Positions 45,744 to 57,943 of a stretch of DNA of 64,000 nucleotides are shown piece by piece. The stretch comes from Cryptomeria japonica (taxonomy: Eukaryota; Streptophyta; Pinopsida; Cupressales; Cupressaceae): contig NC_081408.1 of assembly GCF_030272615.1 (NCBI RefSeq), forward strand, positions 408,516,889-408,580,888, in the 5' to 3' direction. Position 1 is the first letter of the stretch; the number at the start of each line of letters is the position of its first letter. Under the pieces are notes generated by a model. The model was given only the letters and a program-made list of their open reading frames with translations. It was not told the DNA's origin and made no database searches. The translations under genes were made by a program, and so were the position numbers.

Positions 45744-46496
45744 AAATATGCATACATACATATATATGTGTATATACATATATAGTCCTCAAAAAATGGC
45801 CTCCTAGATTACTTATATATACATATATACATCTATATATGTAATTTAGGGAACTTTTTTTTAGGACTCTATATATGTAGTCTTGGAGACGTTTTTTAGA
45901 TATACACACACATACATATGTGCACACATTTATGTGCGTAATTCAAAGGAGCATTTTGTGGAGACATATATACATGTACACATTTACATTGTATATACAT
46001 ATAAAGTGTATATATTATAGAGGTATGCGTATACATATTTATATACATGTATATACACATATATATCTATATTATATGCTATGTTGTATGTATATATACA
46101 TATAATGTAGATATATGTGTAAATATATGCATATGTATTTGTACATGTATATATATGATGTCTGGAAAAATGGTCTTTTGGACAATTGTCCCCAAAATGC
46201 ATATATATATATATATGCATGCATGTATGTACATGTACATGTATATACATGCATGCATATATATGTATGCATTTTGAGGGCAATTGTCTAGGAGACTATT
46301 TTTGAGATATATACATATACATATACATATACATATATATATGTATGTATATGTGTATATATATATGTATATGTATATGCATATACATGTATGTATATGT
46401 ATATGTATATATAATTATATATTACATATAAATGTATGTATATATATATGTATGTATGTATATACATATAAATATATGTATATATGTAAATATCTG
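45744..46496. repeat. TA-rich microsatellite, left part
   Basis: ATAC/ATGT-type repeats of mixed TATACATA and ATGTATAT units. They are interrupted by short unique blocks such as GGAGACGTTTTTT. The many open frames (Y/I/C-rich) are artefacts of the repeat. The tract ends abruptly at the hAT terminus and resumes beyond its other end. Confidence 0.9.
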
Positions 46497-49400
46497 CAAA
46501 GTTTTAAAACTTGGACTTGCCATGGACTCGGCAAACCAAAAAATTGGACTCCGACTCAGACTCGTGAAAGACTCGCAAAAGACTCGGCAAGGACTCAGCA
46601 AAAAAAAAACCGTAGTTTTTTAAAAAAGAAAAGAAATTAATGCATTTAGAGAAAATAAGAGCCATAATTGAAATGTTACACATCTCATATGATCTCCAAA
46701 CACTCAATATTTGAAATTTTATCATTCATACTCATAGAATCATACTCATTACTCATAGTTTCAAACTCGAAAATGTATAATAGAAGCATAAGTTTATAAA
46801 TGTTTACAAAATTACATATAATGATATGTCCAACTCCAAATGTGAAAAACAACAATAAACAAACTAAAGTGAAGACTACATCTTCCTCTTTGCACTTCTC
46901 CTAATATAGCTCAATTTTTCAGGCCTTGAGCTAAAATAGTCCTCCATTTCCTCCAATCTTGCTCCTTTTGCTTCTTGTGATGCTCCTCTCTCTATTTCTG
47001 CAAGTTCTTCTTCGGTAAGGAGGACATCATCACCATCATTTTGTTCATTCACGGTCCAATCACCATATGGATCAATTTCATCCAAGTCAATGGCCTCATG
47101 TGAAACACCCTCCACCTTTCTAACTTGAAGGCGAAGGTTGTATCGAACGAAGACAAGATCATTGAGCATGTGTCAATCTATTTCTCTTCTTTGTGTGAAT
47201 GCTCTCAAATACACTCCAATTTCGTTCACACCCAGAAGCACTGCATGGCTGAGACAAAACACGAACGACTATCTTTTGAAGATTAGGCATGCCAACGCCA
47301 TAATTCTCCCACCATAAATCTACAAAAGACATTTAGAAATATTAGAATTGAGAAAAAAATGTAACAATCAAGTTTGTAGTTTTTTTCTTGCAGTATTGAA
47401 CTAAGTTAATTTTTTACTTGGTTGTTGTTTTCTTCTCCTATCAATTGCTAGTTGTGATGAGAAGAGTCTCCCCTCTGCACTCTTGTAGGTCTTGAACAAT
47501 GAACATTTCCAAATTCATAAATAGATAGTCAAAGTGTCAAACTCAAACTCAATAATGAACATTTCCAAATACATAAATAAAGATAGAGCAATTGCAAATG
47601 TCAAATCTCACCTCCAACTCATCAAGAACCTTGTCTCTCAACTCAACATTAGGTGTCATCTTATCAATGCATGCAATAGCACTTGCCATGACCTCCTCAT
47701 CAGCCCTAAATGAATTGGAGAAGTAGAACTTTGGGCTCAAGAAGTAGGCGAAGGCATGTATCGGTTGGTGGAGTTGGTTTGTCCACCTACGATCAATGAT
47801 GCGCCAAAGGATTTCACATTTTCTTGTATTTCCACGATAGTAATGTGAAATGGCGTCTTTGGCCCTATCTATGGCCTCATAAATGAAACCTTATTGGCAT
47901 GCCCTCTCCATCCACCATACGAAAAACCCTTACCAAAGGTTCTGTCACCTAAAGAAACGAAAACATATTTTAAATTAGTACAAAATTAACCCCTAAAAAA
48001 TAAAATCAGCAAATAGATTATCTTGTATAAAATTTACTTTTGTGTTCGTTACTTACCGCAGTCAACTCCTCTCCACTTTTGTTGAACCCTTCATAAAAAA
48101 CAATGCTTACAATCTTCTCTGCTTCAGGTTTTTTGGCATATGCAGACCCCAACCAAGCATCAGACACAAACATTTGCTTAAGATGAGGAATGGCACTAAG
48201 GATGCTCTGCAAAGTGATGAAGTGGTTAGCAAATCGTGTCACTCCAAGTCGCACAAGGTCCTTACCATTTGTGTGTTTCCTTTTCAAAGCAAGCACCCAA
48301 GTATGGTTGTAGATGAATTTGGTGACACTTCTTGCATCTTCAACCACCTTCTTCACCCATGTAATCTTCCCAACTTCCTCTAGCATCAAGTCCAAGCAAT
48401 GTGCAACACAAGGCTTCCATGTAATCGTAGGATGCCTCTCCATAAGCATTCTACCTGTAGATACACCTGTAGCTGCGTTGCCCATGATAATTTGGACAAC
48501 ATTTTCAACTCCAACTTCTGGAACCACCCCATCCAATAGATTACACAAAGTCTCTGCATTTTTTATTTCATTTGAGCCATCAACAGACTTTAGGAATACC
48601 ATTGCACCATTTGAAGCTACCAAGAAGTTGAGAAGAGTCCTATTTCGTCCATCTGTACATCCATTGGATAAAATGCTGCATCCTTTTCTCTTCCAACATC
48701 TTTTTTGATCATCAACCACAACTTGTGTATTTCTTATAGATTGCTCTAGCAATGGCCCACTGAAGTCATAACCTGTTGGGGCCTTAAACCCCTTATCCGC
48801 AACGGTCAATGCATTTACCAAACCTTCCCAATACACATTGTTTGCTGCATTGAAAGGTATTTTATTTTAAAACCAAAAGTTTGATGCTGCCATCTTTGCT
48901 TGTTCATGCTTCTCTCTATTCCATCCTGTACCTTCAAGTGAGGGTTGTGCACTTGGAACATTGTGTGGTACAAAAAAATTAGGGTCTGTTCTAATAGGAG
49001 TGGCACTAGCATCACCCTCATTGTCACCAATAGATGAAAGTGATTGACGACCACGAGTGTGACCAATGGGAGCCGAAGTGGACAATGTGAGATTCATTGC
49101 AGCTGCCATGGCTTCTTTTGTTTTTTGCCTTTCTTCCTTTTGCATATCATGCTGAGCAAGAAGGGCCTTCATCTCTCTAATAATTGCAGGAGTTGTATTG
49201 GGGCATACGTAGACACCAAATCCAGGTATTTGTGCAAGGTGGTATTTTAATCTATTGATTCCACCCGTCATCCATTTTGTACATTCGGTGCAAGTGACTT
49301 CCCCCTTTTTGCTTTCAGGAATCCCATATTTCCATGATTTATCTCTTTGTCTTCTTGGCCTTGGGGTTGCCCTTGGAGTTGAACTTGCCATTGCTGATTT

Positions 49401-49907
49401 AATTTGAAAAAATAAAAAAATCAGCAGGGTTTTGTGGAAAATCAACAAAAAAATTGATAATGAATCATTTGGGAAAAATAACATTCAAAAACAAGAAAAA
49501 AATAGAAGGAAAAAATTTAGGAAAAGAAATAGAAATTTTTTTGGTAGCATGTCCCCTTGTTTTCCAAGATTTTTTGGATTTTCAAAACATGGAAATGACA
49601 AAAAAAAAAGAGGAAAAATCCTTACCTAGATCTCTTTGGCTGATTTAATCTTCTTTGCTCTCCTCCTTCAAACCCTACAAACCTGATTTCACCAAGAAAG
49701 AAAGGCAAATGAATGAAAAAATGCAAAAAAAAGTCACTTTTTAACGTTGCTGGGCGTCATATCCGGGTCGCGCGAGTCCGTGTATTTGACTCACGCAAGT
49801 CCATGAGAAAGACTTGCTAGTCTCTCAAAAAGACTCGCCAGGAATTGCCTCGCGAGTCCTTGGCGAGTCGACTCGAGTCCGTGGCGAGTCCACGAGTCTT
49901 TAAACTA

Positions 49908-49909
<2 letters not shown>
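46497..49909 (-). mobile_element. hAT transposon 1 with terminal inverted repeats
   Basis: The left end starts CAAAGTTTTAAAACTTGG. The reverse complement of the right end starts CATAGTTTAAAGACTCG. The similarity continues into GGACTCG-rich subterminal repeats on both sides (46510-46595 and 49765-49895). The flanking octamers AATATCTG and AATATATA agree at 6 of 8 positions, compatible with the 8-bp hAT duplication inside a microsatellite. Inside is a decayed BED-finger/DUF659 transposase gene on the minus strand. Confidence 0.8.
46876..49391 (-). pseudogene. hAT transposase (BED finger, DUF659, dimerisation domain), decayed, intron-containing
   Basis: The ATG at 49391 opens a BED-type zinc finger (CTECTKWM...RLKYHLA) and a linker to 48867. 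The DUF659 catalytic part lies at 48836-48018, followed by TWKPCVAHCLDLMLEEVGK and TRFANHFITLQSIL. Further segments are FYFSNSFRADEEVM (47740-47549), WWENYG and ASGCERN (about 47330-47220), and the hAT C-terminal dimerisation block LNDLVFVRYNLRL (47169-46876). Gaps near 48017-47741 and 47548-47380 look like introns. The motif usually read as DGW is NGC, and the TDNA-like motif is MGNA, so catalytic acidic positions are lost. It is not expected to be active. Confidence 0.85.
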
Positions 49910-49957
<48 letters not shown>

Positions 49958-50566
49958 CATATACATACATATATGTATATATATGTGTGTATATATATAT
50001 GTGTATGTGTATATACATATATATATATATATCTATATGTGTATATATCTATATATGTATATACACATATATATTTATATATACACATACTTACATATAT
50101 GTATATATATGTGTGTATATATATATGTATATATATGTGTATATATACATGTGTATGTGTATATACATACATATATACATATCTATATGTGTATATATCT
50201 ATATATGTATATACACATATATTTATATATACATATACTTACATATATGTATATATATCTATATATATATATATACATACATATATGTATATATACATAT
50301 ATATATACATACATATACATACATATATGTATATATACACATATATATACATACATATACATACACACACATATATATGTATATATGTATGTAGATACAT
50401 ATTTATATGTATGTTGATACATATATACATATGTATATATGTATGTATATATATATGTATATATCTATACATATATCTATCTATATATCTATCTATACAT
50501 ATATCTATATCTATACATATATCTATCTATACATCTATACACACACACATATATCCAATCTCCTAG
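49910..50566. repeat. TA-rich microsatellite, right part
   Basis: (TA)n followed by TATACATA/ATGTATAT and TATC units. It has the same composition as 45744-46496 and is best seen as the other half of one tract split by the hAT insertion. Confidence 0.9.
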
Positions 50567-51122
50567 AGGTAAGTTTATTCCTGTTGACCAAGTCAACAAG
50601 TGGATGAAGTTATAGGTGGTCCAGTTCCTCTTTGGAGCAACGAAACTAGCTACTTAAGGGAGTAGGTGAATGATAATTTGTAACAGCTCCATTATATCCT
50701 TCCCGTACCATGTTTACCATCTAATAGGGTTTTCTTGAGCAAAGTAGCTCTATTTGAGCTATATTTTGGTCTGTTGAATATCAGACCTTGAGGATTGGCA
50801 AATGCAATCCATTGCTCCTAAAGTCTAGATACATCATCAATGCTATACATTTTCCCAAGGGCCTTCATAAACCTCTCCTTTATCTCATTTCCATCAAAAG
50901 GAGGAACTTTGCCAACCCTAGGTGTTGCAAATGTTGTCATTGATGTCAAAAAGGCAATTGCATCCATGTAGATTTGATGATGGAAAGATTAGAGTATGCA
51001 AGATACTCTCAAGTTAATATTCCCTATGCTGGCCAAGCATGCTTTGGTGCTTATGTTTGGCTGACATACTTTGATCTTTAAGTTAAGACACAATAAACTC
51101 ATATATTAATTGCCTATGCTTT
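50567..51122 (-). pseudogene. hAT transposase remnant 2, C-terminal part
   Basis: On the minus strand near 50950-50700 a frame reads EIKERFMKALGKMYSIDDVSRL, then EQWIAFANPQG. After a frame change at about 50660-50580 it reads the hAT C-terminal signature [10 protein letters not shown]. These follow the order of the hAT C-terminal half. It belongs with the parts at 53570-54849 and 57944-58350, separated from them by insertions. Sequence between 51000 and 51122 is less clear. Confidence 0.55.
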
Positions 51123-53565
51123 TGTAATGCCCCCTTCCTAGGTGACAGACAATTGAGTAGGGATTGGCCTATCATCGGGGTCCCGCAAGTCAATAGGGTG
51201 GTTTGGGGAACCCAACTGAGGGTTGTGGAGCTCAACAGGGAGCTTTACGAGTCTTTCAGTTTGGAGTTTTGGGGTGAAACCATGATTAAAATTGAAATAT
51301 TAAAGTTGGCCTTATGTGAATAGTAAAAAGTGAATATTAACAGAGAAACATAAGAGGAATAGTGAAAAGCGCCCCCCATCCTAGTAACTTAAGTTGTTTT
51401 TTAAAAGGGGGTCAAGTTAACAATGAGAAATTAGACCCTCAAGGATGTTTTATGATTTTAAGGCCAAATAGTAACCCCAAAATAGATAAAAAGACATTTT
51501 GCCTAGCATTTGGATGCATTCTTACCTCTCCATTTTTAGATCAGCAGCTTGCATGAGGGTTTCAACAGCTTTGGGCTTCCAGGAACGCCAACTTCTGGAA
51601 GATTTGGGGGATTTGGACGAAAACCCATCTCTCCAGGTATCAGTTTCCATCAGAATACAGCTTCAGTGTGCATATGGCAGCCTTCTTTGAGGATTTATGA
51701 GCAGATCTATCAGTTTGAGGGCAGATTTTCTACAATTGGTTGCAGGGCAGACCTTCTAGAGGTCATTTCTATCTATTTCCAGGTCTATTTTAGTCAGCCG
51801 CTACATTTTGGGATGAAGGATTTCAAACCCTAGAGTCTATTTAGGGTTTTACTATTATTTGGAGCTGATTTCTATATTTTTATTGGCTGGAATTTTACAT
51901 CAGACCTATGAGCACACGTTAATGGTATGTTCATTGCTCTTTTAAGGAAAAATGAAAGTTCTTGATTATCTTCCTTATGTGTTATGCATTTTGTTTTGTT
52001 AAATCAGCAATCTCTTTTACACAATATTCAAGAATCTTGCTTAAACTTCAAAACCAATCAAAACGAAAACGAAAACCAGTCAAACCCCATCCAAACATAC
52101 ACTGGCCAAAGACTTATCAGCGAATAAACATTGCACAAAACCTTCTAATTTGGATCAGATTGGGTGAAAATTGGATTGGGGATCTTTGAGATTTGGTGTT
52201 GAGAGTTTAAAAAAAAGGTCGTGATGAGATTTTCAATTGAGTGATCATGATAAAAGTAGCAAACTGATATTAATAACAGTGATTATGTCTTGAGAAGGGT
52301 AGGACTTGATAAGTGAATAGGTTGCAATTATAGAAGACAAAAAAAGCAGCGATCATCATTATAACTAAAGCAGTGGTCATTAATAAGGCAGCAACTATGA
52401 TAAGAGAAGTGATATAGAGAACAACAATTATTGATTATGTGAAAGCTGCGATTTATTACACAAAAGGAGCAATTAGAAGATAAGGAATTATAAATTTAGA
52501 ATGATTAAAGGCAGCACTTGGTACTAAAAGGGAGCGATCATACTAAAGGAGTTGTTATGTTTCAAGAAGGGTGGCCATTGGTAAAAGAAGTGATTAGTAA
52601 TGAAAGGGTGCCTCCATAGAGAGCAATGCATCCTTTATGAATTGTTGCCTCTCTTCATTGAAGGGATAAGATATAAATAGTGTATGTGGATTGTGGAAAA
52701 GTGTGGAGTGGAATAGAAAGGGTTATATCATATGTACACCAGCAGCCTTGTGTGAAGAAAAGAATAAATATATAATCAAGACAGATTTGTGAGAAAGGCA
52801 TATATAATCATCATCTATTGAAGGAGCAAAATACATGAAGTAGAGAAGAATATTATAAGTAGACTTGTGAAAGGAAGTATATGATTTGAAAATATTGAAT
52901 TGTCCATCATCCATTGTAGAAGCAACATTTAGAAGGTGGAACTTTGTTTACGAAGTTGGTCCTTCCTAAAGGAGAGATTGGTTTCTCTCTCTAAGTTGGT
53001 TCTTAGTAGTTGGTGCCCATATCGTATGCACACCAGCAGCCTTGTGTTAAGAAAAGAATAAATATATAATCAAGACAGATTTATGAGAAAGACATATTGA
53101 AGGAGCAAAATACAAGAAGGGAGAGAAGAATATTATAAGCAGATTTGTGAAAGGTGGTATATGAGTTGAAAAGATCGAATTGTCCATCGTCTGTTGTAGA
53201 AGCAACATTCAAAAGGTGGAACTTTGTTTTGGAAGTTGATGCTTTCTGAAGGAGAGATTGGTGTCTCTCGCTAAGTTGGTTCTTGGCAGTGGAGTTGGTC
53301 CCTACAAATTGTGGGGATTGGTGTCTCCAATAGGTTGGTGCCTACAAAGCTTGTAAAGAGAATTATATAAGCAATATTTTGTCATGGTTTTCTCTCGTAA
53401 GGGTTTGCATGTAAATCTTGTGTTCTTCTTGTGTTGCATAATTGTTAGATCTTATATGAATAATATTGTGCAATCGATATTATTGTGGCTGTTATTTTGA
53501 AAATGTAAAGGATTGACTTATACTGATTTTACCCCCTCCCTCTTAGTATAATTGTGTGCGCATCA
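51123..53565 (+). mobile_element. Insertion into hAT remnant 2, probable solo LTR
   Basis: It starts TGTAATGCCCCC and ends near GTGTGCGCATCA, and it interrupts the hAT coding order. It has no coding domain, a TATA box near 52668 (GATATAAATAG) and LTR-like 3' sequence, but no primer-binding site follows. I could not find a matching TSD, so the exact ends are tentative. Confidence 0.4.
52729..53305 (+). repeat. Tandem duplication of about 290 bp
   Basis: The block beginning CACCAGCAGCCTTGTGT and ending in a GGAGAGATTGGTNTCTC region is present twice (from about 52737 and 53029), with roughly 90% identity by eye and a small deletion in the second copy. Confidence 0.85.
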
Positions 53566-54849
53566 TTAAGGGCATACAACTTGGGTTAAGAGCATAGACA
53601 ACCATATGAAGTGGAGTGTTCATTTTGCTCCACCTTTTTGTCAAAATAGGCTTGATATGTGCTACACAGAATTCCAATTCATGATCCTTGCAATGAAATG
53701 CTTGTTTCATTTGGTCAAAGATGCTACAAATATCTCATAATCCTCTCCAAGGCCAAGAGAGTCTATATTATCGTATGCCAGATTACTCCCATAACAAGGA
53801 ATATAATAGAGCAAATGTATTTGCAAGCAACATTCAAAAACACGTCAAAAAATAAAATAAAATTAATAGTGAATGTTAGATTTTTTCAAAATTATATATT
53901 AGAGATAAAATAAACATTCTAAATTTTGTACCTCATAGTGAACCACCAAGCAATGTCAAGTACCTTTTTTTCACCATATTCCCTTCTTTTGACTTTCCCT
54001 TAGCTCACTTTTTCCACTCTTCACAAGCTACCATGGATTGTAGAGCCATCTACAGTTCCAAGATCCGTTATAATAAATGAATGAAGTAGATAGCATATTG
54101 AGTCAACATTGGTTTGAGAAATTCCTTCTTTGAAAAACCCTAAAGAATGCAAGTAATGTGTGGTAGTTGTATACAAACATCTGTATGTCTCTAGCTTTGG
54201 CTATCAATATCTTCACCCAAGCTATCATCCCTATGTGTTCAAAAAAAATTATTGAATGAATGAATAAAACATGGGGTCCAAAAAATAGTTTTAAGTGCTT
54301 GCTACCATCAGACTAGTTAACTTACAAACATGACATAAATTAGTCACAATTTGCACAACACAAGGTTCGATCTCTTCAATGGCCTTCCATAAAAGATGAA
54401 AATTGATGTTTGTATCCTTGCATTTCTCGGAGCAATTAATAGTTCTAAGAAAATATGAGCCAATTGAACATGTAACAATAATAGTAACGAGTGGTTGATG
54501 TTGAAATTTAGCATGTCCATTCATGACAATGGAGCAAACTATCCTTATCCATATTTATGTTATTTTTTCCATCAACAAGTTCACCTTTGGATATTGTTTG
54601 TTGTTGAGGAAGGCACACATTTAATGATGTTCTCTAGTGGGCATATGAGAATAAAATTGTGTTTTTTTTTGAACATTTCCTTGAAATATGGAGACCATGC
54701 CACATGAAATGGGATGTCATGGTATTAAAAGAGTTTGGCTACAATTTCATTAATGTCCTCATGTGTTTGTATGTTCAACTTTGTAACTGTTTTTCATCCA
54801 TGACTAGCAGCCTTCCTCTTCCATCTACTACTACGTCTTCCCTCATAAC
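53566..54849 (-). pseudogene. hAT transposase remnant 2, central part
   Basis: In transposase order, from high to low coordinates: a DUF659 segment MNGHAKFQHQPLVTIIV (from 54524) with IGSYFLRTINCSEKCKDTN, then IAWVKILIAKARDIQMFVYN (about 54220), LQSMVACEEWKK (about 54030) and KRWSKMNTPLHMVVYALNPS (about 53620). All are recognisable hAT DUF659 / pre-dimerisation elements, with stops and shifts between them. The copy continues upstream at 57944 on the other side of the LTR element. Confidence 0.65.
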
Positions 54850-54890
54850 ATCTCTGTTGTTTTTTTGTGTAACTAGGATAGGAAAATAAA

Positions 54891-54928
54891 AAGGATTCGG
54901 ATTGCCTTAAGGCATCATCCGAATCCTT
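54891..54928. repeat. LTR hairpin 1
   Basis: The arms AAGGATTCGGAT and ATCCGAATCCTT (perfect 12 bp) enclose another palindrome, TGCCTTAAGGCA. An identical structure sits at 57129-57166 in the 3' LTR. Confidence 0.9.
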
Positions 54929-55224
54929 ATAGGGCTGGGCCCTTCTTCATTAAGGAGGCGTGTAAATAGGGTTGGGCCCTATCTCCATCTAATGTACTTA
55001 TGTAAAAGGGCACATAGGGCTGGGCCCTATCTATGTGCACAAATTAGGATAGGGCTGGGCCCTTTCTCTTCCACACGCTAAGCAAGGTCAAATGTGTGAG
55101 ATTGTAGCATCTACCTTAGAACCTAGGATAGGGCTGAACCTAAATAAATCATGGAGTGAGATATAGGGCCGACCCTATCTTGCACATATAACGTGGGAAA
55201 AGTACAAAGAATTTAGCGCCAAAA

Positions 55225-55256
55225 GGTGCCTTATTGGGCTCTCCCAATAAGGCACC
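55225..55256. repeat. LTR hairpin 2, next to TATA box
   Basis: The arms GGTGCCTTATTGGG and CCCAATAAGGCACC (14 bp, perfect) have loop CTCT and end 9 bp before TATATAAAA. The 3' LTR copy (57463-57494) keeps a 13-bp stem but has a different loop. Confidence 0.9.
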
Positions 55257-55706
55257 AATCCTCATATATAAAAGCTACATAGAATGCATCTTGATACAAT
55301 TATCATATATGCGAATCAGATTTGCAATAACAGTGCGAAATATATCTGCTCTCCTTTGGCGTGAAGATACCTGATCTATGGATGCGACTCTGCTCTGATT
55401 GATGCGAACTTAAGTCTATTGTTCATGTTGAAGAAGGCACGGTTATGCTGATTACAAAAAGGTCATTTGAAGCTGAAGATATCTGCACATTTATTCAGCC
55501 TGAGATAAGTGTTGTAAGACTGCAATTTTATTCATAATGAATAATCAGATCTAAGGATCTGTTGTTGCTGGGTTTTTCCTCCAAGAGGGAGGTTTTCCCA
55601 GGGTAGACTTGTGTTGTGTGCCCTTTCTATTTGTGTGCTTTGATTCTTGTGACTGTGCATTATTATTTCCTGCTCATTATTGTTAATCTGATCACGAAAA
55701 CTAACA

Positions 55707-55719
55707 TGGTATCAGAGCC
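55707..55719 (+). other. Primer-binding site of the non-autonomous element
   Basis: TGGTATCAGAGCC directly after the 5' LTR, matching the initiator tRNA-Met-type site. Confidence 0.92.
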
Positions 55720-56537
55720 TAGGTTTGCATGTGTAGTGATCAGATTTACAGCCTGGACTTCTGTGTGACAGCTAGGGTTTTCAGATGATTACATGCACAG
55801 TCAAGGTCCTTCATCTGCATCAATGGATTCCTCATCCTCTTTAGTATCTTAGAACCTTCAAAGGTGATGAATGTCAATTTATTTCAAGGGAGATAGGTAA
55901 GTGTTGTAGGTGATTTGAAGCTACCTTAAAACTTACTTTATTTTGATACTTGTTGTCATCCTTATATATTTCTGCTATCACATACCTGCTATCACTTATA
56001 TATTCGATGTTTTCATGGCTGAATAGTGATAATGTATATATATGGATGTGTATTAGGATCCGAGCATAGGTAAATGTCTTCTATCTATATGTTTGAATCT
56101 ATGTGTTGAGGGTTTGTAAGGGTTGGTGTTTTGTTTTACTATATCATGTCTCTAAGGTAACCTAATGTCTACTCTTGAAGATAATGTTTTCAGATTATGT
56201 CTCTCTGAAGAAAGCATTCATGCATGACCTGAGAAGCCCTACCTCAATCAGATCTTGTAGTCGGACTAATTATGAAAGTCTACCTTTCATCTCTCTCTCT
56301 TTTAAGATGCTACGGGTCCACTTCGTAAGTAAGAATGAATCATCAGGTCTGTGAATTCTTTATTTAGATAGGGTTTTAAAGGGAGTCTTGATATCTTTTA
56401 ATATCTCATTTCATTCTTGGGTTCTAATCATTATGGTTTAATAGAGGAATTGATAATTTATATCTAATGTATATTCCTTGTCTATTGCAAAATGTTTATT
56501 TATGATGATACTAACCATGATACACTGGGTGTATCAT

Positions 56538-56700
56538 CCACCCTTTGCGGAGTGCAAGGTGGCAGTTCTCTCTCACCCTCTGCGGAGTGCAAGGTGGTAG
56601 TTCTTTCCACCCTCTGTTGAGTGCAAGGTGGCGGTTATTTCTCACCCTCTGCGGAGTGCAAGGTGAGTTCATTGTCTGTGGTGTGCAAGGTGACAGGTTG
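56538..56700 (+). repeat. 35-bp minisatellite inside the non-autonomous element
   Basis: About four and a half copies of CACCCTCTGCGGAGTGCAAGG plus a T/C-rich tail, starting at about 56538, 56573, 56608 and 56642. Diverged single copies (CTCTGCGG...TGCATGAT) recur at about 56730 and 56820. Confidence 0.88.
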
Positions 56701-57092
56701 TTCTTCTCAGTGAAGAAGCTTATGTATCCTCTGCGGTTGTGCATGATTTATGTTGTATGGTTATATATATCTTTGAGTAGTAATTACTGCAGGTGTGCAT
56801 ATGGAAAGGTATCTGTTATCCTTTGCGGATATGCATGATGAAAGATCATGGTGTTACATACAGGTCCCCAGGAAAGTGTAAAGTAATGAAGCGTTGGCTT
56901 CATCCTCAGCAGGCATTGCAAGAGAAGATCATGTAAAGGTTCATTGTAATGTAATTGCGTGAGCAAATCACAAATTGTATATTGATTGTACTATTAGGGC
57001 TGGGCCCTAATCCTAAACCTTGTAAATGTTCATGCCATGGGTTTGTCCATGAGAATTTGGCTATCTATTTATTTTCCTCCCTAGTTAAGGAG

Positions 57093-57938
57093 TGTTGTTT
57101 TTTTGTGTAACTAGGATAGGAAAATAAAAAGGATTCGGATTGCCTTAAGGCATCATCCGAATCCTTATAGGACTGGGCCCTTCTTCATTAAGGAGGCGTG
57201 TAAATAGGGCTGGGCCCTATCTCCATCTAATGTACTTATGTAAAAGGGCACATGGGGCTGGGCCCTATCTATGTGCACAAATTAGGATCGGGCTGGGCCC
57301 TTTCTCTTCCACACGCCAAGCAAGGTCAAACGTGTGAGATTGTAGCATCTACCTTAGTGCCCGGGATAGGGCTGAACCTAAATAAATCATGGAGTGAGAT
57401 ATAGGGCCGACCCTATCTTGCACATATAACGTGGGAAAAGTACAAAGACTTTAGCGCCAAAAGGTGCCTTATTGGACCAACCCAATAAGGCACCAATCCT
57501 CATATATAAAAGCTACATAGAATGCATCTTGATACAATTATCATATACGTGAGTCAGATCTGCAATAACAGTGCGAAATATATCTGCTCTCCTTTGGTGT
57601 GAAGATACTTGATCTATGGATGCGACTCTGCTCTGATTGATGCGAACTTAAGTCTATTGTTCATGCTGAAGAAGGCACGGTTATGCTGATTACAAAAAGG
57701 TCTTTTGAAGCTGAAGATATCTGCACATGTATTCAGTTGGAGATAAGTGTTGTAAGACTGCAATTTTATTCATAATGAATAATCAGATCTGAGGATCTGT
57801 TGTTGCTGGGTTTTTCTCCAAGAGGGAGGTTTTCCCATGGTAGACTTGTGTTGTGTGCCCTTTCTATTTGTGTGCTTTGATTCACTCTGCATTATTATTT
57901 CCTGCTCATTATTGTTAATCTGATCACGAAAACTAACA
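57093..57938 (+). repeat. 3' LTR of the non-autonomous element
   Basis: Begins TGTTGTTTTTTTGTGTAACT, ends AAAACTAACA, and is followed by ATCTC. It is very similar to the 5' copy (few differences by eye). Confidence 0.93.
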
Positions 57939-57943
57939 ATCTC

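Larger units (their letters stand above)
54855..55706 (+). repeat. 5' LTR of the non-autonomous element
   Basis: Begins TGTTGTTTTTTTGTGTAACT, ends AAAACTAACA. It contains two strong hairpins, several GGGCTGGGCCC-type repeats, and TATATAAAA at 55265. Confidence 0.93.
54855..57938 (+). mobile_element. Short non-autonomous LTR retrotransposon, TSD ATCTC
   Basis: LTRs of 852 and 846 bp flank only 1,386 bp of internal sequence. The ATCTC duplication is perfect (54850-54854 and 57939-57943). A primer-binding site follows the 5' LTR. The internal part has no protease, integrase or RT, so it must be mobilised by another element. It is inserted in hAT remnant 2. Confidence 0.92.

Noticed and set aside
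45920..46640. Several overlapping Y/I/C/H-rich open frames on both strands
   Set aside because: They are translations of TATACATA-type microsatellite and have no coding composition.
48042..48708. Plus-strand ORFs in hAT 1
   Set aside because: Antisense to the DUF659 exon, which is clearly the coding strand.
49900..50607. Long open frames of up to 219 codons in the second microsatellite
   Set aside because: Simple-sequence artefact: all six frames are open because TA/CA repeats lack some stops.
51123..53565. Firm LTR call with a TSD
   Set aside because: Start and end look LTR-like, but no matching 5-bp duplication could be found, so only a tentative call is made.
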